Positions 51,684 to 59,696 of a stretch of 64,000 nt of DNA are shown here, piece after piece. Origin of the DNA: Desulfovibrio sp. OH1186_COT-070 (lineage in GTDB: Bacteria; Desulfobacterota; Desulfovibrionia; Desulfovibrionales; Desulfovibrionaceae); the NCBI RefSeq assembly GCF_003860215.1, contig NZ_RQYH01000005.1, positions 1 through 64,000 of the forward strand. Direction: 5' to 3'. The translations under genes and the position numbers were made by a program. Under the pieces are notes generated by a model. The model was not told the origin of the DNA. It made no database searches and worked only from the letters and a program-made list of their open reading frames with translations. How positions within the stretch are numbered: position 1 is the stretch's first letter; each line of letters begins with the position of its first letter.

Positions 51684-52382
51684 TTACTGCGGCGGCGCAC
51701 CGCGCTGCCTGCGCCTGGCATCGGACGGCACGGCAATGCCCGCCGTGGGTGCTGCTTTTTTCCGCAGCCTGTTGTCAAGGGAAATACGCCCCGGCAAGAG
51801 GGTCTTTGCCCTTTCTTGCGGCCTGCGGGAAAACCGCCGCTCAAACTGCGGCAACTCCCTGGGCATGACATCCGGTGCCCCCGCCCTGCCCCGGTCAGGC
51901 GCAATCCCCTGAAAGGCGTAGGCCTGCACCGCCCGCATCAACAGCGCCAACTCGCAGTACTCCTCGTCAAAATCCGGACCTGTCAACCGCCAGCGCCCGT
52001 TGCCGTATGCGATTTTTTTTCTGCTCCTCAGGGTCTGCTCGCGCATGTTCAGGCTGATGCGCCACTTCTTGCCCGCAAGATGCAGAAGCAGGATCTGCTC
52101 TTTTCCGCTCTTTTCCGGATCAGTAACCTCAATGCGGGAGTCCGGAGGATTCCCGGCAAGGCGCAGCAGGTCTTCAACACCGCTCCGCGCGATGGAAAAA
52201 TGCTCGCTGGAGGGCATGTTCTTCTGGTCTTCCCGAACCTGACCTTCCATGCGGCGTATCTGCTCCATGCACTGGGCGCGCTCTTCCTCCAGGGTTGACA
52301 GGCCCTTTCGCATCAAACGCACGCAAACAACCACGACAACGGCAAAAAGAATACCGGCCGCGCTCCATTCCCATATACTCAT
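51684..52382 (-). CDS. Single-pass membrane protein of unknown function
   Basis: This protein of about 232 residues begins MSIWEWSAAGILFAVVVVVCVRLMRKG, one membrane helix, and continues with a coiled-coil segment (LEEERAQCMEQIRRMEGQV). A mixed cytoplasmic domain with KWRISLNMREQTLRSRKKIAYG and a basic, low-complexity C-terminus follow. No family is recognised. ATG 52382 follows GGGGAAA; the frame stays open to 52586 but without a good start. The 52383-52636 gap holds no other gene that I can support. Confidence 0.65.
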   Translation of the reverse strand: MSIWEWSAAGILFAVVVVVCVRLMRKGLSTLEEERAQCMEQIRRMEGQVREDQKNMPSSEHFSIARSGVEDLLRLAGNPPDSRIEVTDPEKSGKEQILLLHLAGKKWRISLNMREQTLRSRKKIAYGNGRWRLTGPDFDEEYCELALLMRAVQAYAFQGIAPDRGRAGAPDVMPRELPQFERRFSRRPQERAKTLLPGRISLDNRLRKKAAPTAGIAVPSDARRRQRGAPPQ

Positions 52383-52636
52383 GCTTTCCCCATGCTGACG
52401 CCGTGACACGCAAAAAACGGCGGCACAGCGCAGTCCCGCAGGACTTTCCCAGTCCTCTGCGGCCCTGTCAAGTGCCCGCAGGGCAGCCAATCTTTGCCGC
52501 GCCGACCTTAACCCACACAAAAAGAAGCGCTGGCGGCATGTCCGCCTCTTCCCTTTTGCACGGCAAGTCTGTATCGTGGCAGACATAAAAGTACAGCGCC
52601 CCTTTTGCGCACACCGTACACCATAGGGAGAAAACC

Positions 52637-54700
52637 ATGCCTACCCCACAGGAAACGCAACGCACATATGCAATCGTCGGCACCGGCGGTTGCGGCAAAA
52701 CCTCTCTAGCCGAGATGCTCCTGTTCAATGCCGGCGCTCTTTCGCGCATGGGCGCCATTGAAGACGGCACCACCTGCCTTGACTATGAGCCGGAAGAAAT
52801 CCGCCGCCGGGGTTCCATACAGCCTGCCTGCGCCACCTACCTCTGGAAAAAGAACCGGCACTTTCTGGTGGACATCCCTGGGGACGGAAACTTTACGGGA
52901 GACATGGAATATCTGCTGAAGGCCGTGGACGGCGTTGTTTTTGTGCTTGATGCGGTTGACGGAGTGCGGCCCCTGACAAAGAAAATCTGGAACCTTGTGC
53001 GCGCGGCCGGTCTGCCTTCGCTCATCGTGGTCAACAAGCTTGACCGTGACAGGGCTGACTTTCAGATGGCCCTTGACGGCTTGGCAACACTGGGGGTCAA
53101 GCCCGTTGTGCTGCAACTGCCCATACGCCAGGGCGACACGTTTGTGGGGACAGCCGGTATTCTCGGCGGCCGTGCCCACATGTTCTCCGCTGACGGCAGT
53201 ACCGCAGAAGCCGATATTCCGCGGGGGATCGCGGAAGATGTCCAGTTGCTCCGCGATGTCACCGTGGAAAACATTGCGGAAAGCAACGAAGAATTGATGG
53301 AAAAATATCTGGAAGAAGGCAATCTGTCTCTGGATGACCTGCGTTCTGGCCTGCGCGCAGGCGTTCTCGGCGGGGAGCTGACGCCCGTTCTCACCTGCTC
53401 GGCTCTGGAAAACAAGGGCGGAGCAAGCATTCTGGATGCTGTTCAGGCGCTTCTTCCCTCGCCGCAGGATCGTCCCCCGGTCAGGGACGCCAACGGCACC
53501 GAACGCTCCGGCGATCCTGACGGCCCCCTTGCCTGCGTGGTGTTCAAAACTCTTGCCGACCCCTTTACCGGGCAACTGTCCCTGCTGCGCGTTCTTTCGG
53601 GCACGCTTGACGGAGACAGCGTGCTGAAAAACATGCGCAGTGAGGAAAATGAGCGTGTGAGCAACCTGCTCTACATGCTGGGCAAAACGCAGACGCCCTG
53701 CAAAGAGCCCGTCGGGCCGGGAGCCCTTGTTGCCGTTGCCAAGCTGAAAAACACGCGCACCGGCGATACCCTGTGCGACGACAAGGCACCCTTTGCCCTG
53801 CCCATGCCGAAACTTTCTCCCCAGATCATCACGTATGCCCTGGCCCCCAAGGAAAAAGGCGAAGAAGACAAAGTTTACGCCGCCATGCAGAAGCTGCTTG
53901 ACGAGGACGTTACCCTGCGCCTTGGCCGTGATGAAGAAACCGGAGACATTCTGCTCTCCGGCATGGGGCAGTTGCACATCGAACTCGCTGTAGAAAAGGC
54001 CAAGCGCCGCTTCAAGGTCGACATTGTTCTCAAAACCCCCAAGGTTCCCTACCGCGAGACGGTGCGCGGCAAGTGTCAGGTGCAGGGACGCCACAAAAAG
54101 CAGTCCGGCGGACGCGGGCAGTTTGGGGACTGCTGGATAGAGATGGAAGGGCTGCCCCGCGGCTCCGGCTATGTTTTCGAGGACGCCATTGTGGGAGGCG
54201 TCATTCCCCGGCAGTATATTCCGGCCATTGACAAGGGCATTCAGGAGGCCGCCGCACGGGGATTCCTTGCGGGATATCAGGTGGTGGACTTCAAGGTAAA
54301 GGTCTATGACGGCAGCTACCACACCGTCGACTCTTCGGAAATGGCATTCAAGGTGGCGGGATCTCTGGCCTTCAAAAAGGCCATGGAAAGCCTCAAGCCC
54401 ACACTGCTGGAACCCATTGTTCTGCTGACGGTTTCCATTCCCGACGAAAGCATGGGAGATGTCATCGGCGACCTTTCTTCGCGGCGCGGCAAGGTTCTTG
54501 GCTCTGACTCGCAGGCAGGCACAACGGAAATCAAGGCCCATGTGCCCATGAGCGAGGTTCTGAAATACGCTCCGGATCTTCGTTCCATGACAGGCGGGCA
54601 AGGCTTCTTTACCATGGAGTTTGCCCACTACGAGGAAGCTCCGCCTCCGGTGGCGGAAAAGGTCATTGCCGAATACCAGCAGGCAAAAGCGGCGGAATAG
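52637..54700 (+). CDS. Elongation factor G-like translational GTPase (EF-G paralogue)
   Basis: This 687-residue protein has EF-G domain order. The GTPase domain carries G1 GTGGCGKTSLAEML and NKLD at G4. The later domains include RRFKVDIVLKTPKVPYRETV, GGRGQFGDC and VPMSEVLKYAPDLRSMTGGQGFF. At G3 the usual DTPGH is DIPGDGNF, so the catalytic His is Asp83. The switch I RGITI element is also divergent (RRGSIQ). It belongs to the EF-G-like paralogues, not the main FusA, and its role in the cell is not known. GGGAG precedes the ATG. Confidence 0.88.
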   Translation: MPTPQETQRTYAIVGTGGCGKTSLAEMLLFNAGALSRMGAIEDGTTCLDYEPEEIRRRGSIQPACATYLWKKNRHFLVDIPGDGNFTGDMEYLLKAVDGVVFVLDAVDGVRPLTKKIWNLVRAAGLPSLIVVNKLDRDRADFQMALDGLATLGVKPVVLQLPIRQGDTFVGTAGILGGRAHMFSADGSTAEADIPRGIAEDVQLLRDVTVENIAESNEELMEKYLEEGNLSLDDLRSGLRAGVLGGELTPVLTCSALENKGGASILDAVQALLPSPQDRPPVRDANGTERSGDPDGPLACVVFKTLADPFTGQLSLLRVLSGTLDGDSVLKNMRSEENERVSNLLYMLGKTQTPCKEPVGPGALVAVAKLKNTRTGDTLCDDKAPFALPMPKLSPQIITYALAPKEKGEEDKVYAAMQKLLDEDVTLRLGRDEETGDILLSGMGQLHIELAVEKAKRRFKVDIVLKTPKVPYRETVRGKCQVQGRHKKQSGGRGQFGDCWIEMEGLPRGSGYVFEDAIVGGVIPRQYIPAIDKGIQEAAARGFLAGYQVVDFKVKVYDGSYHTVDSSEMAFKVAGSLAFKKAMESLKPTLLEPIVLLTVSIPDESMGDVIGDLSSRRGKVLGSDSQAGTTEIKAHVPMSEVLKYAPDLRSMTGGQGFFTMEFAHYEEAPPPVAEKVIAEYQQAKAAE

Positions 54701-54716
54701 CCGTCTGCATGGCTTT

Positions 54717-54753
54717 GGCGGAAAAGGGTTTTGCCCTTTTCCGCCATTTTTTT
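54717..54753 (+). terminator. Intrinsic terminator after the EF-G paralogue
   Basis: GGCGGAAAAGGG (54717-54728) pairs perfectly with CCCTTTTCCGCC (54734-54745), then TTTTTTT follows. It separates this gene from trmD. Confidence 0.92.
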
Positions 54754-54804
54754 CGGCATACACCCCCAACAGTGCTTTTTTTCGTTTCGGGGCTGATTTT
54801 TCGC

Positions 54805-56112
54805 ATGCTGCATTTTCACCTGGTCACGCTGTTTCCCGATTTTTTCACTTCGCCCTTGTCCACAGCACTCTTGGGCAAGGCGAAGGAAAGCGGGATCATC
54901 AGCTTCAGCTTTCATGATCCGCGCGGCTTCAGCACCAACAGGCACCGCCATGTGGATGACCGCCCCTATGGCGGCGGCCCCGGCATGGTCATGCAGGGAG
55001 AACCCCTGGCCGCTGCCCTGCGCTCCATCAAAAAACCGGGGCGCATGCTGCTCATGAGTCCGGGCGGACGCCCCCTGACGCAGGAAAAAGCGCGCGCGCT
55101 GGCTGCGGAAAGTCATCTGACCATCGTTTGCGGCCGCTATGAAGGCATCGACGCCCGCCTGCGGCATCTTTTCCCCCTGGAGGAAATCAGCGTCGGCGAT
55201 GTGGTTCTCAACGGCGGCGAAAGTGCTGCCCTGTCTCTTGTTGAGGCGGTGGCGCGCCTGCAACCCGGATTCATGGGCAAGGATGCCTCCGGAGAAGAAG
55301 AAAGCTTTTCTTGCGGCCTGCTTGAATACCCGCACTTTACCCGGCCCGAAGTTCTGGAAGGGCTGCCAGTGCCCGATGTGTTGCTGAGCGGCGACCACGG
55401 GCGCATCGCCCGGTGGCGCAGGGGGGAGTCTCTGCGCGCCACCCTGAAAATGCGCCCCGCCCTGCTTGACACTGCCCCCCTGAGCCGGAGCGATGCCCAG
55501 GAACTGGCGCACATTCCCCGTTTCCGTCCCGGAAAAAACCTGTCTTTCTGCCTGCTGCACTACCCGGTTTTTCTGGAAGGCAAAAAAACCGGCACTTCTT
55601 CTTTGACAAATTTGGATATACACGATATATCCAGAATTTCCTGCAGCTACGGGATGGGGACGTACTATATTGTCACCCCCCTGCCGGATCAGTTGCGAGT
55701 TCTGGAAAAAGTTCTCCACCACTGGACACAGGGCAGCGGTGGCGCAGGCAATGCGGACAGGGCGCAGGCTCTCGGACGTGTGCAACCGGCCGAATCTCTT
55801 GACGAGGCCGTGAAGCATATGACAGAACACTACGGCGTGCGCCCCAGGCTGGTGGCCAGCACCGCAGTCTGGCCTTTTGGGGGCAAGGCCTCCGGGACAG
55901 AACAGCCCCTGCTCACGCCGTCCCAGGTGCGAAGCTGGTGTGAGCATGGCCCGGTCATGCTCTGCCTCGGAACAGCGCATGGCCTTGCTCCGCAGGTGCT
56001 TGCGCAGTGCGATGGCATCCTGCGGCCCGTACGTTTTTTGGGGTACAACCACCTTTCGGTGCGAAGCGCAGCCGCCATTCTTGCCGACAGGATTTTGGGC
56101 GATTTTTACTGA
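54805..56112 (+). CDS. trmD: tRNA (guanine37-N1)-methyltransferase TrmD fused to a second RNA methyltransferase domain
   Basis: This 435-residue protein has TrmD in its first 240 residues: FHLVTLFPDFF, GGGPGMVMQ, CGRYEGIDARL, SVGDVVLNGGE and SGDHGRIARWRR, the knotted SPOUT core. A second domain follows (about 255-435; TNLDIHDISRISCSYGMGTYYIVTPL, CLGTAHGLAPQVLAQCDGILRPVRF). It matches the PF09936/TM1570-type SPOUT methyltransferase, known as a fusion partner in some bacteria. TrmD modifies G37 to prevent frameshifting; the second activity is unknown. It starts the trmD-rplS-rnhB-yraN-rsmI string. Confidence 0.93.
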   Translation: MLHFHLVTLFPDFFTSPLSTALLGKAKESGIISFSFHDPRGFSTNRHRHVDDRPYGGGPGMVMQGEPLAAALRSIKKPGRMLLMSPGGRPLTQEKARALAAESHLTIVCGRYEGIDARLRHLFPLEEISVGDVVLNGGESAALSLVEAVARLQPGFMGKDASGEEESFSCGLLEYPHFTRPEVLEGLPVPDVLLSGDHGRIARWRRGESLRATLKMRPALLDTAPLSRSDAQELAHIPRFRPGKNLSFCLLHYPVFLEGKKTGTSSLTNLDIHDISRISCSYGMGTYYIVTPLPDQLRVLEKVLHHWTQGSGGAGNADRAQALGRVQPAESLDEAVKHMTEHYGVRPRLVASTAVWPFGGKASGTEQPLLTPSQVRSWCEHGPVMLCLGTAHGLAPQVLAQCDGILRPVRFLGYNHLSVRSAAAILADRILGDFY

Positions 56113-56187
56113 TACAAGCGCGCTCCGGATGCCGGGGCTGTTGCCTTGCATCACCGTAGCAAGCCGTCAGATTTGCAAGGAGTTCAC

Positions 56188-56535
56188 ATGAACATCATCA
56201 AAAAAATCGAACAGGAAAACATGCGCCTGGATATTCCGCCTTTCCGGTCGGGCGACATGGTGAAGGTGCACCTGCGCATTGTGGAAGGCGAAAAAGAACG
56301 CATCCAGGTTTTTCAGGGAAATGTCATCCGCATCAAGCGCGGGACGACCAATTCCACCTTTACGGTGCGCAAAGTGTCTGAAGGTGTGGGCGTGGAGCGC
56401 ATTTTCCCCATCCATTCCCCCTTTATCGACCATATCGAGCTAGTTTCGCAGGGACGGGTGCGGCGCAGCCGCCTGTACTATCTGCGCGCCCTCAAGGGCA
56501 AGGCGGCGCGTATCAAGCCCCGTGGTCACTTCTGA
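56188..56535 (+). CDS. rplS: 50S ribosomal protein L19
   Basis: This 115-residue L19 begins [17 protein letters not shown] and has [26 protein letters not shown] and [21 protein letters not shown]. It lies at the 30S-50S interface. AAGGAG precedes the ATG. It keeps its usual place after trmD and ends at a strong terminator. Confidence 0.98.
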   Translation: MNIIKKIEQENMRLDIPPFRSGDMVKVHLRIVEGEKERIQVFQGNVIRIKRGTTNSTFTVRKVSEGVGVERIFPIHSPFIDHIELVSQGRVRRSRLYYLRALKGKAARIKPRGHF

Positions 56536-56567
56536 GCCGAACATCCCAATATTTCTTGATTTTTTTG

Positions 56568-56608
56568 ACGCATCACTGTATATGGATTCATATACAGTGA
56601 TGCGTTTT
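56568..56608 (+). terminator. Strong intrinsic terminator after rplS
   Basis: ACGCATCACTGTATATG (56568-56584) pairs with CATATACAGTGATGCGT (56589-56605), a perfect 17-bp stem with loop GATT. A T-run follows (56605-56608). Confidence 0.88.
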
Positions 56609-56665
56609 CGCATCTGTTTCAACCCCCAAATACGGCGTGATTGCCGACAAAACGCTTGCCAACAG

Positions 56666-57340
56666 ATGGCTGTGGAACACTACCCCCTGCCGGAGCAAAC
56701 CGGCCCCGCCGTCCGGATCGTGGCGGGTATTGACGAAGCCGGGCGAGGCTGTTTGGCCGGGCCTGTTGTGGCTGCAGCCGTTATTCTGCCCGAAACCTTT
56801 TTTTTGCCGGGACTGGCCGACTCCAAGGCATGCACCGCAAAAACGCGCAATGCCCTTGCGCCGCGCATACGGGAATGCTCTCTGGCATGGGGCTTGGGCC
56901 TTGTCTGGCCCGGACGCATTGACGCCATCAATATTCTGCAGGCAAGCCTTGAGGCCATGAGTAAGGCCGTGCGCTGCCTTTGTGTTGCGCCCACCCTGCT
57001 TCTTGTGGACGGCAACAAGGCCATCCCCCGCGATGTTCTTTCTCAAAGCTGGCGCAAGGCCCATGTGCTGCCCCTGCCCGCACAGCACACCATTGTGGGC
57101 GGCGACAAAACAGAGCCAGCCATTTCTGCGGCGTCCATTCTTGCAAAAACCTTCCGTGACCACCTCATGACGCACCTTTCCCGCCGGTGGCCGGGCTACG
57201 GCTTTGAAGCGCACAAAGGATACGGCACCGCAGCCCATTTTGCCGCTCTTGACCGGCTGGGGCTTTCCCCCCTCCACCGGCGGACATTTGTCAAAAAGTA
57301 TGCGCTCGTTCCGCCTCCGCAGCAAGGAAGACTGCTGTGA
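56666..57340 (+). CDS. rnhB: Ribonuclease HII
   Basis: This 224-residue enzyme removes ribonucleotides from DNA. The acidic active site is seen in AGIDEAGRGCLAGPVVAAA, LLLVDGNKA and GGDKTEPAISAASILAKTFRD. ATG 56666 gives the normal start; no strong Shine-Dalgarno is seen. The stop overlaps the yraN start (GTGA). Confidence 0.95.
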   Translation: MAVEHYPLPEQTGPAVRIVAGIDEAGRGCLAGPVVAAAVILPETFFLPGLADSKACTAKTRNALAPRIRECSLAWGLGLVWPGRIDAINILQASLEAMSKAVRCLCVAPTLLLVDGNKAIPRDVLSQSWRKAHVLPLPAQHTIVGGDKTEPAISAASILAKTFRDHLMTHLSRRWPGYGFEAHKGYGTAAHFAALDRLGLSPLHRRTFVKKYALVPPPQQGRLL

Positions 57341-57759
57341 ATGGTTCCCCCTCCCGTCCGCGGCATGTGCCGCATGCCCTTGGAGCACAGGGAGAAGACG
57401 CTGCGGCACAATTTCTCCGGCAGGCGGGACTGCTGCTCCTTGCACGAAACTGGCGCCAGGGAAGGCTGGAACTGGACATTGTCTGCCGTGAAAGGGACAC
57501 CATTGTCTTTGTGGAAGTAAAAACGCGCAGCCGGAACACATATGGCGGCCCTGCCGCCGCTCTCACCCGCGCCAAGCAGAACGCTCTTTGCCGTGCGGCC
57601 TGCGCATGGCTCACGGCACACGGGCACTGGGGTTGCCCGTGCCGCTTTGACGTCATCTGCGCCCTGCGGCAGGGCGAGGGTTACAACCTGGAGCATTTTC
57701 GCCATGCCTTTGACTGCACCTTGTTTGTGGGTCGCGGCTACGCCGCTTGGCAACCCTGA
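57337..57759 (+). CDS. UPF0102/YraN-family endonuclease-like protein
   Basis: This 140-residue protein with the YraN restriction-endonuclease-like core has GEDAAAQFLRQAGLLLLARNWRQGRLELDIVCRERDTIVFVEVKTRS and RFDVICAL. The D and ExK residues of a PD-(D/E)XK site are present (ELDIV, EVK). Its substrate is unknown. It starts with GTG overlapping the rnhB stop, and it overlaps the rsmI start by 56 nt. Confidence 0.9.
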   Translation: MNGSPSRPRHVPHALGAQGEDAAAQFLRQAGLLLLARNWRQGRLELDIVCRERDTIVFVEVKTRSRNTYGGPAAALTRAKQNALCRAACAWLTAHGHWGCPCRFDVICALRQGEGYNLEHFRHAFDCTLFVGRGYAAWQP

Positions 57760-58552
57760 CGATCTCTCGCCCAGGACGCGTGAGGTTCTCTCCTCCGTCA
57801 GCCTTGTGCTGGCCGAAGACACGCGCCGTGCCCTCCGCCTTTTCCAGGCATGCGGCATTACAGCGCACCGTGTGGCGAGCTTCCATGAGCATAATGAAAA
57901 AAAACGTCAGGAAGGCGTGTTGCGCCTCTTGCGGCAGGGCCATGCCGTGGCGCTTGTGTCCGATGCGGGCACGCCCCTGCTGGCTGATCCCGGATTTCGG
58001 CTTGTGCAGGCCTGCCGCGCGGAAGGCATCAAAGTTTCCCCCCTGCCCGGCCCCTCGGCTCCGGCGGCTGCGCTTTCCGCAGCGGGCATCGCCCCCCTGC
58101 CTTACAGCTTTCTTGGCTTTTTGCCGCGTGATGCTGCGGGACGCAGGGCGCTCTTTTCCGTTTTTGCGTCCGTTCCCGGCTCTCTTGTCTTTTTTGAAAG
58201 AAAAAACCGTCTGAAGAGCAGTCTCAAGCAGGCGGCTGCCCTGCTCGGCCCCCGGGATGTTGCCATTTGCCGTGAATTGACCAAGACGCACGAGGATTTT
58301 ATACTGTTCAGGCTGGAAAACAGCGCGGATATTCCTGATGATCTGCGGGGAGAAATCACTGTTGTCATTGGCCCCCCGGAAGAAGAAACCCGCTCCTCCG
58401 CATCCGAAGTGGAACGCCTGCTCCGCAGGGAGCTGGCACAGGGAGGAAAGCCGCGTCAGGTCGTCCGCCGGGTACAGTCCGCCGTGCGCGGCTGGACGGG
58501 AAAAGAGGTATATGCTCTCCTTTCCGCCGCCAACACCCCCCACGGTTCGTGA
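57704..58552 (+). CDS. rsmI: 16S rRNA 2'-O-ribose C1402 methyltransferase RsmI
   Basis: This 282-residue tetrapyrrole-methylase-fold enzyme has the signature WVAATPLGNPDDLSPRTREVL, AEDTRRALRL, LVSDAGTPLLADPGF, PLPGPSAPAAAL and FLPRDAAGRR. It methylates C1402 in 16S rRNA together with RsmH. ATG 57704 lies inside yraN; shorter starts would cut into the SAM-binding loop, so the overlap seems real. Confidence 0.93.
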   Translation: MPLTAPCLWVAATPLGNPDDLSPRTREVLSSVSLVLAEDTRRALRLFQACGITAHRVASFHEHNEKKRQEGVLRLLRQGHAVALVSDAGTPLLADPGFRLVQACRAEGIKVSPLPGPSAPAAALSAAGIAPLPYSFLGFLPRDAAGRRALFSVFASVPGSLVFFERKNRLKSSLKQAAALLGPRDVAICRELTKTHEDFILFRLENSADIPDDLRGEITVVIGPPEEETRSSASEVERLLRRELAQGGKPRQVVRRVQSAVRGWTGKEVYALLSAANTPHGS

Positions 58553-58577
58553 TTGTTTTGCGCAAAACAGGAGCGCC

Positions 58578-59342
58578 ATGTATCCCAGGCAGGTCATATG
58601 TGCATGCTTTTTGCGCACCTACTGCGTGAATCTGGCAAGAACAGCCAGCAACATGCAGCAGATCGGCCTTGTCTTTCTTCTGGAACCGGGCCTGCGCTGG
58701 CTCTATCCTGCCCCCAAAAACTTTTCCTCCGCCCTTTTGCGCTATCTTGGCCCCAGCAATACCCACCCCTTTATGGTGCCTCTTTTTTCAGGCATATTGC
58801 TGGCGATGGAGAAAGAAATCGCCGCAGGCTCCCTCCCGGACACTGCCCTTGACTCTGTGCGCGAAACCCTTGCCACAAGCCTTTCTGCTCTGGGCGACTC
58901 CTTTTGCAGCGGAGCCATTCTGCCCCTGTGGGCATTGGGCTGCCTGCTGCTCATTTCCTTCGGCATGATCGGATGGGCGGCGGTTTTGACCCTTTTTTCT
59001 TTTTGTCTGCTGTCTGCCTTCAGGGTCGGCAGCTTCTGGGCCGGTCTGCGCTACGGCATGGCCGCTCTTGCCCACTTGAAGCGCATGGACCTCATCAACT
59101 GGGTGGGGCGCATCAAGATGCTCAATGCGGTTCTGGCAGCCATTCTTGTACTGCGTCTGCCGGAGATGGCGTCCGCCGCTGTGCCCCAGGCCATGCACGC
59201 GGCAGGCCTGTGCGCGGTTCTGCTCGCAACGGTTCTGATGTACCGGCGGCGTTTGCCGCGGCTGCTTTTCTGGCTTGTTGCAACGGGTACGGCCATTATA
59301 TGGGGCACGGCGTGGGCGCAAAAATGCCCGCTGTTTTTCTGA
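58578..59342 (+). CDS. PTS mannose-family EIID component
   Basis: This 254-residue EIID-Man-like membrane protein has RTYCVNLARTASNMQQIGLVFLLEPGLRWLY at the N-terminus, FVPLFSG-type NTHPFMVPLFSGILLAMEKE, and hydrophobic segments in the C-terminal half. It would form the sugar channel with EIIC (21936-22562). It is split from the other EII genes by 35 kb and lies directly upstream of ptsH and ptsI. CAGGAG precedes the ATG. Confidence 0.87.
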   Translation: MYPRQVICACFLRTYCVNLARTASNMQQIGLVFLLEPGLRWLYPAPKNFSSALLRYLGPSNTHPFMVPLFSGILLAMEKEIAAGSLPDTALDSVRETLATSLSALGDSFCSGAILPLWALGCLLLISFGMIGWAAVLTLFSFCLLSAFRVGSFWAGLRYGMAALAHLKRMDLINWVGRIKMLNAVLAAILVLRLPEMASAAVPQAMHAAGLCAVLLATVLMYRRRLPRLLFWLVATGTAIIWGTAWAQKCPLFF

Positions 59343-59404
59343 CCGGTATCTGGTGCGGCAACATATTTTTTGTGATACAGCATGCAGAAGGGGAACGGCT
59401 GGCC

Positions 59405-59695
59405 ATGGAAGTGAAAATCGAAGAGACTCCGCGCGGCATGGCCGCAAAGATCGGCCTCAACCTGCGTCAGGGCTTGCATGCCCGCCCTGCCGCCCGTCTG
59501 GCGCAACTCGCCCAGACCTATTCTGCCGACATACTTATTGTCACGGAAACCGGCGAGGTTGACGCAAAAAGCATGCTCGACATCCTCTCGCTGGCCCCGC
59601 AGGGCAATGCGGAACTTTTGCTGCTGGCCCACGGGGCTGACGCCCGCGAAGCTCTTCACGGACTGTCCCATTTTCTGCTGAACCTGCAGGACTGA
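59405..59695 (+). CDS. ptsH: Phosphocarrier protein HPr
   Basis: This 96-residue HPr has the active-site His25 in LRQGLHARPAARLAQ and the regulatory-Ser region KSMLDILSLAP (Ser56, equivalent to Ser46). It has about 10 extra N-terminal residues compared with E. coli HPr. It passes phosphate from EI to EIIA. It ends 1 nt before the EI start, so the two are coupled. Confidence 0.93.
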   Translation: MEVKIEETPRGMAAKIGLNLRQGLHARPAARLAQLAQTYSADILIVTETGEVDAKSMLDILSLAPQGNAELLLLAHGADAREALHGLSHFLLNLQD

Positions 59696-59696
59696 C

